A DNA stretch of 64,000 nucleotides from Spongiibacter tropicus DSM 19543 (GTDB lineage Bacteria; Pseudomonadota; Gammaproteobacteria; Pseudomonadales; Spongiibacteraceae): the NCBI RefSeq assembly GCF_000420325.1, contig NZ_ATUS01000002.1, positions 124,001-188,000 of the forward strand. The letters run 5' to 3'. Below the pieces are notes generated by a model. It was not told the DNA's origin. It ran no database searches and was given only the letters and a program-made list of their open reading frames with translations. The position numbers and the translations under genes are program-made. Below are positions 58,484-64,000 of this stretch, piece after piece. Each line of letters opens with the position of its first letter. Position 1 is the stretch's first letter.

Positions 58484-59041
58484 ATGGGCCACCGCTTATC
58501 CAAGATTTACACCCGCACAGGCGACGACGGCACCACAGGGCTCGGCGACGGGTCGCGGATCGACAAAGATCATGCGTGCATGGAAGCCATTGGCACTGTC
58601 GACGAGCTGAACTCTCAAATCGGGGTGTTAATTACCGAGCTGGAATCTGGCGACAACAGCATCGGACTGTTGTCGCGCATCCAGCACGACCTGTTTGATC
58701 TCGGTGGAGAACTTTCCATACCCGGTTACACCTTGGTGAGTGCCGAGCGCATCGGCGAGCTGGAAGCCTCGCTAGACACCATGAACGACGACCTGCCGCC
58801 ACTGAAGAATTTCATTCTGCCCGGCGGCAGCAAGGCCGCCGCGCATTGTCACCTCGCCCGCGCCATCTGTCGTCGAGCAGAGCGCGCTGTGGTAACCCTG
58901 AGCCGCGACAATGAGGTGAACGATACCACCCGCCAATATCTGAATCGGCTGTCAGACTTGCTGTTTGTGATGGCTCGGCTACTGGCAAGGCGCGGAGATG
59001 GAGAAGAGGTGCTTTGGCTGCCTGCGGATCAGCGCAAATAA
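58484..59041 (+). CDS. Cob(I)alamin adenosyltransferase, PduO type
   Basis: 185 residues. It has the PduO N-terminal motif KIYTRTGDDGTTGLGDGSR that binds ATP, VDELNSQIG, and ARAICRRAERAVVTLS with the conserved Arg/Glu, plus YLNRLSDLLFVMARLLAR. It also adenosylates corrinoids but is unrelated in fold to CobO at 46,520. It is divergent from cobU, and TATACT at 58,411-58,416 may be its -10. Confidence 0.93.
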   Translation: MGHRLSKIYTRTGDDGTTGLGDGSRIDKDHACMEAIGTVDELNSQIGVLITELESGDNSIGLLSRIQHDLFDLGGELSIPGYTLVSAERIGELEASLDTMNDDLPPLKNFILPGGSKAAAHCHLARAICRRAERAVVTLSRDNEVNDTTRQYLNRLSDLLFVMARLLARRGDGEEVLWLPADQRK

Positions 59042-59048
59042 GCCCGGA

Positions 59049-59930
59049 TTACGGCCACAATCTCGCAGCGCCTCTCACGCCGCTGCTATCTCCAAAACGA
59101 TTGGCTCGAAGCTGGGTGCGGCAGTGATCACTGAACACCCAGTGCATCCATAGCTCTGGCACCCGCTGATACAGGCAGGGGATATTCGATAGACCGCCAC
59201 CGAGCACAATGACCTCGGGGTCGAAGATATTGATAACCTGCGCCAGCGCTCTGGCCAAGTCGTGACAGTAGTGCTCCAGCGAGCGACAAGAAACCCCGTC
59301 ACCCCGCTCAGCGGCCGCTACCAGCTCAGGCACGGAAGTCAGCGTGCCGCCGAATTGCCGATAGGTTTGCAGCAGGCCCGCACCGCAAAGATGAGTTTCA
59401 ATACAGTCGCGACGGCCGCAATAACACAAGCGCTGCTCGTCGGTTTCACTGAGGCGATTGTGCCCCCACTCCCCGGCAATCCCGTTGCCCCCTGAAAGCA
59501 ATTGGCTGCGAAATACCAAACCGCCGCCAACGCCTGTCCCCAGGATGGCACCAAACACCGACTCAGCCCCTTCGGCCGCACCATCTGTTGCTTCTGACAA
59601 TGCAAAGCAGTTGGCATCATTGGCAAGGCGCAGCTCACGCCCCAACACCTTTTCAAGATCCCGCTGCAGCGGCCGGCCGTTTAGGCAAAGGGTGTTACTG
59701 TTTCGCATCAGCCCCGTTTCCGCAGAGAGGCTGCCCGGCGTACCAATCCCTATATTCGCAGAAACAGCGAACGCCCGTTCCAGCTTACGTACCAGCTGCC
59801 CGATGGTCTCGAGAATGGCCTCGTAGGAATGACTTGGGGTCGGGACGCGCTCACGATGCAGTAAGTCACCTTGCGCATCCATCAGCACGGCTTCTATTTT
59901 GGTGCCGCCCAAGTCAATGCCAAGACGCAT
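59049..59930 (-). CDS. mak: ROK-family fructokinase/manno(fructo)kinase (Mak-like)
   Basis: 293 residues from ATG 59930, which overlaps the ampE stop (TGATG). The ATP loop is MRLGIDLGGTKIEAVLMD. The sugar site is GEWGHNRL, and the Zn motif of ROK kinases is CYCGRRDCIETHLCGAG. The C-terminal DSSGVRGAARLWP is close to E. coli Mak. Likely a fructose or mannose kinase; NagK-type N-acetylglucosamine kinase is the main alternative. Its coupling to ampE/ampD suggests a cell-wall sugar link, which is inference. Confidence 0.85.
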   Translation of the reverse strand: MRLGIDLGGTKIEAVLMDAQGDLLHRERVPTPSHSYEAILETIGQLVRKLERAFAVSANIGIGTPGSLSAETGLMRNSNTLCLNGRPLQRDLEKVLGRELRLANDANCFALSEATDGAAEGAESVFGAILGTGVGGGLVFRSQLLSGGNGIAGEWGHNRLSETDEQRLCYCGRRDCIETHLCGAGLLQTYRQFGGTLTSVPELVAAAERGDGVSCRSLEHYCHDLARALAQVINIFDPEVIVLGGGLSNIPCLYQRVPELWMHWVFSDHCRTQLRANRFGDSSGVRGAARLWP

Positions 59931-60775
59931 CAGAACAACTGCATCAGCGCCATGACAGCAATCCAGCAAAGCAGACTGCGCGAGAGCATTTGCTGAACGC
60001 ATTGCAATTCTTTCGCCGCGTTCTGCGTAAACTGTCCGTCGTCAGTGTGAGCTGTGCATGGCAGCGACAGACAACCCAACGCATCCAGATAGTCCTCAGC
60101 GGGCAAGTCTGACATCAGGCTCTCCCGCCACTTTCTGAAACTGCCATCAAAATCCCCCACCAGCGCAAATGCGAAACCCAGCAGGCGCACTGGAATCCAT
60201 TCGGCATAATAAAGCCACAGTTTCGCTTGATCCCTCTCTTCCTGATCGAAGCTGTCGTGACGACTGGCGATAAAAAGTAAACGGTACAACAAGGCGACCG
60301 CGGGACCGAGAGCGAAGAACCAGAATACCGCAGCAAACCAGCGCTCGAAGCCCTGATAGAAGACCGCCTTACGCACAGCGCTATGCAATTCTTCCGCATT
60401 TTCAGCGCCGCTGTCACAAAGCTCCGGGCTGAACTGCTGGGCATGAAGGTACGCGCCCTCCAGGTCCCCTCGCTGCCAACTGTTCAAATATAGACGCAGC
60501 CGGGTTTGGAAATCGCCACGCCCCAAGCTGTACAACAATATGAGCACCGACAGCAAAAAGAATGGCAGACCGAATAACAGGGGACCCAGCAGCCAGAGAA
60601 TAACGGCGACAAGCAGCGCCGGCGCCGCCAGAAAAATCACCAAACGCAGGCGCACAGTTTGCACATAGCGAAGCACCCGCCTGAACTGCGCGATCCAGTC
60701 ATCTTTCTGTACTACCACCCCACTGCCCCAGAACTGAACGGCAGCCCAGGCAATAAGAATCGCAAAAAACTCCAT
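59930..60775 (-). CDS. ampE: AmpE-like inner membrane protein
   Basis: 281 residues from ATG 60775; an in-frame TTG at 60793 is less likely. There are about four membrane helices (MEFFAILIAWAAVQFWGSG; LRLVIFLAAPALLVAVILWLL; FFALGPAVALLYRLLFIAS; SRSLLCWIAVMALMQLF). The sequence VAVFWFFALGPAVALLYRL-like region, AKLWLYYAEWIPVRLLGFAFALVGDFDGSF and DYLDALGCL match AmpE. It accompanies AmpD as in Pseudomonas and E. coli; its role in beta-lactamase induction is unclear. It is 31 bp after ampD and coupled to mak. Confidence 0.9.
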   Translation of the reverse strand: MEFFAILIAWAAVQFWGSGVVVQKDDWIAQFRRVLRYVQTVRLRLVIFLAAPALLVAVILWLLGPLLFGLPFFLLSVLILLYSLGRGDFQTRLRLYLNSWQRGDLEGAYLHAQQFSPELCDSGAENAEELHSAVRKAVFYQGFERWFAAVFWFFALGPAVALLYRLLFIASRHDSFDQEERDQAKLWLYYAEWIPVRLLGFAFALVGDFDGSFRKWRESLMSDLPAEDYLDALGCLSLPCTAHTDDGQFTQNAAKELQCVQQMLSRSLLCWIAVMALMQLF

Positions 60776-60806
60776 AGTGTTATCCGTGATCAAGGCGATT
60801 GTCTGC

Positions 60807-61358
60807 CTAAATTGATATCAGGCTCTTGTAATAAACCCAGTCAAACGCCGGACCGGGGTCCGTTTTTCGTCCTGGCGCGATGTCACTGTGCCCGGTGATG
60901 CGTTCCGGCACAAGCCCCGGAAACCGCCTCAACATCGCCTGGGTGACAGCGGCCAGCTCTCGATACTGTGCGTCAGTATACGGTCGAAAATCTTCTCCCT
61001 CCAACTCGATGCCGATGCTGAAATCATTACAGTTTTCTCGCCCATCAAAGCACGAAACGCCCGCATGCCACGCACGATCCAAAAGAGAAACAAACTGAAA
61101 ACAGTCGCCATTACGATCAATAAACAGGTGGGCAGACACCTGAACTCCAGTCAATTCCTCCAGCTGCGGATGCGAGTAACAGTCAAGTTCGTTGCAGAAG
61201 AAAGCCTGGACACAACCGGTACCAAACTGGCCTGGTGGCAGACTGATATTGTGGATCACCAGCAAGCTGATATCGTTGCTGTCAGGGCGTGGGTTAAAGT
61301 TGTCGCTGGGACAGCGGCGTGCGTGAGAAAACCAGCCGAGATTATCGATAAGATACAT
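60807..61358 (-). CDS. ampD: 1,6-anhydro-N-acetylmuramyl-L-alanine amidase
   Basis: 183 residues with no signal peptide, so cytoplasmic. The zinc ligands His36 (LVIHNISLP), His157 (GHSDIAPGRKTDPGPAFDW) and Asp167 are in place, with the family IGIELEGEDF near residue 117. It cleaves the peptide from anhydromuropeptides imported by AmpG. It is followed by ampE. An adjacent DUF1631 gene matches the Pseudomonas PA4521-PA4523 order. Confidence 0.95.
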   Translation of the reverse strand: MYLIDNLGWFSHARRCPSDNFNPRPDSNDISLLVIHNISLPPGQFGTGCVQAFFCNELDCYSHPQLEELTGVQVSAHLFIDRNGDCFQFVSLLDRAWHAGVSCFDGRENCNDFSIGIELEGEDFRPYTDAQYRELAAVTQAMLRRFPGLVPERITGHSDIAPGRKTDPGPAFDWVYYKSLISI

Positions 61359-61437
61359 GGGGAGTCCTGAATCGCTGGCTAGAGTGTATCAGGCCGACGA
61401 GAAACAGGGGAGCCTTGGCACAGGCGCGATATCCAGC

Positions 61438-63687
61438 TTAGCTTAGCGGCTTGTCGTCCATATCCCGAAGGTTACTGATCACCGACTCCAGGGCACGATC
61501 AAACATGCGGTCATCATCAATCATCAGCAAGTGGCCATCGCTCACCGCCTCCAGCAGGCTGTCGCGATTATACTCGGCGACCTTGATACCCGCGCGATTA
61601 ACGAAGATGTACCGCCCAATACCATTGATGACCGCCGCCAGACGACAGCGGAGCATTTTGCCATCATCCTGACGCAAGTCGACCCAATTACCCACACGCA
61701 AGGAATCAAGCAAAGATGGGTCAACCGAGGCCGCAGCAGCCTGAGATTTTCCAGTAACGGCCTCGCCCGACACCGGCAGGGAATGCGGCATGGGCTCGTC
61801 CAGCTCCCGGGCCAGTGCCGCATCAAGGTCTTCTAAATCTACGTCATCTGCAGTCGACGGCGCGTTTTGCTGGGGCGCATCATCAGGTATCTTGGGTTTG
61901 CGATTTAGCTTCGCCATATGCAGGCGCTCAAGCTGCTCAAACCACTGGCCTGTTTCAAAGGCATTCAGCGAGACGCGGTTGAAGCCCAGTCGCAGTGTTT
62001 CTACCAGCACGGGTAGCGCGGTAATCAGCTCGTTGCGATGCCCGACATCGTCATTGGCGGCGACGCTCCACAACAGGCGATCAACGAACTCCACTTCGTC
62101 CTTGAAACGAGGACTTTCCGGTCCGGCCTGGACATAGCTGAGAAACAGAACCTTGGACCAGCCCTCTTTGAGAATACGCTCGACAGCGACGGGATAATTA
62201 CCGCCAGCCAGTTTCTCGTCCAGCAGGCCGGCGATGTAGCCCCGGGCCGCCTGGGCCGTCGCACGACCGCCTTCCGCACTAACGGTGCGCTGCGCAACCA
62301 GCTCGGCCCGACGCTGCGCTTTTTCCTGGAACTTGCTGAACTCGCTCAGAACATCCACAAACACCTGAGTGTCTACACCGAAATCACCCAGCACCCGGAG
62401 GACGACGTCCTCAACCTTGCGGTACAGAGGGTCTTTTTCCGGAGCAGCGACCGGCGCCCAGCCGATGCTGGCACTCATGATCGCACTGAGCAACTTACGC
62501 GCAGGATGCTCCTCGCGGCTGAAAAAGCTCTTGTCCAGCATCGCCATCTTCAAAATGGGAATCTGAAGCTGTGCCATCAAGCCTTTAAGAGGGTCTGCCA
62601 GTCCATCACCTTCCAGCATGTACTGAAATAAGGTGCCCACGAGATGGATAGTGTCTCGATCACGCTCTACCGAAAGCGCCGAAGCGTCGCCCGGCGCGAC
62701 ACGACCGACCTGCTTGAGTCGGGACACCAGTTTCTGAGTCACCAGCTGATAGGCATCCCCGTCATCATTCGCCGCATCGCGGTTCTTCAAATGACTGAAC
62801 TGCTCATTCTGAATGTCCTGCAAAGCCACCATTAGCGACGGCTTGGAAAGCGTCGCCGCCTCCTGAGTACTACCATTGCTGGTCAGCAAGGCTTCCAGCT
62901 CATCGATCAACTGGGTAACGCGTTCGTCAGTAGACGCTTTTTGGGCATTCTCAGATTTGACGCCGTCTACACGCTTATCGGCCGGTTTCGGCTTTTGGGT
63001 GAGCGCATCAAGAGACAGCCCCTGTGATTCCAGCACCGGAACCAATACTGCAAACAGTTCGTCAAAACGGGAAATGATCTGGGCATCAAACAGCTTGAAG
63101 AGAACCAGACGCGCCTTGAGATCAATATTCAGCTCACTGCATGCCTGCCCCAGTGCCTTGGCAATTTGCGCGGGCCCCAACGGCAGCTCTGTTGCCGTTA
63201 CTGCGTCTCCGCCCAAGCTTTGCTGCCAGGCTGCCGAAAGTTGCCAAAGCTCCTTCAGATAGCGCCGCTCGGCCTTTTTGGCCATACCTTCGATGGCAAC
63301 CAACTCTTCCAGCGCATCGGATTCGAGCAACTTGAGCTTGGCCACTCCCTGAGATTCGGCAGCAAACTGGCCGCCGGGAATCTGCGATTGGAAATTCTTT
63401 TTGAAAAGCTGGGAAAAATTCTGCTCGACTTGCTGCCGGTGAATGCGAATTTCCCGCATGGAGTCGAAATAGAGGTGCTGTTCTTTTGCACTGGAGGCCT
63501 CGTCGGCCAGCTCAAACAGGGTGTCGTCGACGTCATCCAGCAAACTGGTAAGACGCTCGGTGAGGAACAGGCTGCTTTTTTCCTGTAAAGCTGCGATCAC
63601 CGGAGGCAACGGCCTTGCCGCCTCCTGCTGCCTCGCGCCTGCAAGTTTCGCGCGAATATCGACAATTTTCTCTGACTTATCAGCCAT
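61438..63687 (-). CDS. DUF1631 family protein with PilZ-like C-terminal region
   Basis: 749 residues. The family spans the whole chain and is mostly helical, with the N-terminal VIAALQEKSSLFLTERLTSLLDDVDDTLF and DPLKGLMAQLQIPILKMAMLDKSFF, a typical DUF1631 block. Near the C-terminus LRVGNWVDLRQDDGKMLRCRLAAVI and RYIFVNRAGIKVAEY resemble a PilZ-like beta-barrel without the RxxxR site. Function is unknown. The ampE-ampD-DUF1631 order is that of Pseudomonas, where nadC and pilA lie beyond it. Confidence 0.85.
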   Translation of the reverse strand: MADKSEKIVDIRAKLAGARQQEAARPLPPVIAALQEKSSLFLTERLTSLLDDVDDTLFELADEASSAKEQHLYFDSMREIRIHRQQVEQNFSQLFKKNFQSQIPGGQFAAESQGVAKLKLLESDALEELVAIEGMAKKAERRYLKELWQLSAAWQQSLGGDAVTATELPLGPAQIAKALGQACSELNIDLKARLVLFKLFDAQIISRFDELFAVLVPVLESQGLSLDALTQKPKPADKRVDGVKSENAQKASTDERVTQLIDELEALLTSNGSTQEAATLSKPSLMVALQDIQNEQFSHLKNRDAANDDGDAYQLVTQKLVSRLKQVGRVAPGDASALSVERDRDTIHLVGTLFQYMLEGDGLADPLKGLMAQLQIPILKMAMLDKSFFSREEHPARKLLSAIMSASIGWAPVAAPEKDPLYRKVEDVVLRVLGDFGVDTQVFVDVLSEFSKFQEKAQRRAELVAQRTVSAEGGRATAQAARGYIAGLLDEKLAGGNYPVAVERILKEGWSKVLFLSYVQAGPESPRFKDEVEFVDRLLWSVAANDDVGHRNELITALPVLVETLRLGFNRVSLNAFETGQWFEQLERLHMAKLNRKPKIPDDAPQQNAPSTADDVDLEDLDAALARELDEPMPHSLPVSGEAVTGKSQAAAASVDPSLLDSLRVGNWVDLRQDDGKMLRCRLAAVINGIGRYIFVNRAGIKVAEYNRDSLLEAVSDGHLLMIDDDRMFDRALESVISNLRDMDDKPLS

Positions 63688-64000
63688 ACTGACCCGCCAC
63701 CGATTACCCTTCTATGCTGCATACGTGGCCCAAACTCACCGGGCGTGACTATTCTTTCCCTTTCTGAACGCTTCGTCATCACCCGCTCAGCGAGCCTGAC
63801 AAAGGCTTCGGCCTCCCGCCTATACATCACACATTTATACCAGAGTGCAATTGCGCTTGTAAGTAGCGATTTTCCCATACATTCCCCTGAACGCTACACG
63901 CCTAGCACCGAACTTGCTAAACTCGCGCGCCTCAGTGCTTTCCCTGTGTGAGCGATTAGTGTCCATTTTACTCACTACGCGCATATGACAATCCAAAGGC
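63688..64000. other. Right-end region upstream of DUF1631, no gene seen
   Basis: 313 bases to the window edge. Apart from the promoter above, I see no convincing gene, tRNA or hairpin terminator. Short open frames on both strands lack a good ribosome site and have no recognisable motif. The neighbouring gene would lie outside the window. Confidence 0.55.
63834..63862 (-). promoter_or_regulatory. Likely promoter for the DUF1631 gene
   Basis: On the minus strand, TTACAA (63857-63862), 17 bases and an extended -10 TGG-TATAAA (63834-63839). It would give a leader of about 140 bases to ATG 63687. Confidence 0.5.

Noticed and set aside
63597-63951. Short open frames (68-93 codons) on both strands at the right end
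   Set aside because: They lack ribosome sites and motifs, and one overlaps the start of the DUF1631 gene.

Overview
The window is an ordinary stretch of a gammaproteobacterial chromosome of moderately high G+C. Gene order resembles Pseudomonas in two places: the minor pilin operon next to ispH-fkpB-lspA-ileS-ribF-murJ, and ampE-ampD-DUF1631. The many exported lipoproteins with Ser/Gly/Asp linkers suggest a marine, Cellvibrionales/Spongiibacteraceae-like organism, but that placement is inference. I see no insertion sequence, prophage, CRISPR array, tRNA or rRNA gene.

Bases 1-14,110 are given over to type IV pili. Two complete minor-pilin/PilY1 operons lie head to tail on the minus strand: pilV-W-X-Y1-E (13,300 down to 7,045) and pilE-fimT-V-W-X-Y1 (6,762 down, with the second pilY1 running off the left edge). 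A lone FimT/GspH-type pilin is divergent on the plus strand. The two PilY1 proteins differ: one keeps a VWA metal site and the other has lost it.

Bases 14,111-26,768 form a dense minus-strand housekeeping run: sbcB, a GIY-YIG protein, an ABC exporter, pyrB, nudF, murJ, then ribF-ileS-lspA-fkpB-ispH, with a good promoter inside it in front of ribF. Bases 26,822-43,030 hold class I fumarase, a coiled-coil membrane protein, a stand-alone PuuD-like membrane domain, several small proteins, a mutarotase/methyltransferase pair, a large secreted lipoprotein hydrolase, groES-groEL with a sigma-32-type promoter, fxsA, pldA, a beta-carbonic anhydrase with an overlapping alkyltransferase-like gene, ampG, yajQ and panE.

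Bases 44,364-58,483 are a cobalamin uptake and salvage region. A promoter and cobalamin riboswitch precede btuB-cobO-btuFCD-bluB-cobQ on the plus strand, while cobU-cobT-cobC run on the minus strand. Between them sit two exported phosphatase lipoproteins (one metallophosphoesterase, one Tat-type PhoD) and a small lipoprotein. A second, unrelated adenosyltransferase (PduO type) follows. cobS, cbiB and cobD are not in the window. The right end carries a ROK sugar kinase coupled to ampE and ampD, then a large DUF1631 protein with its own likely promoter.
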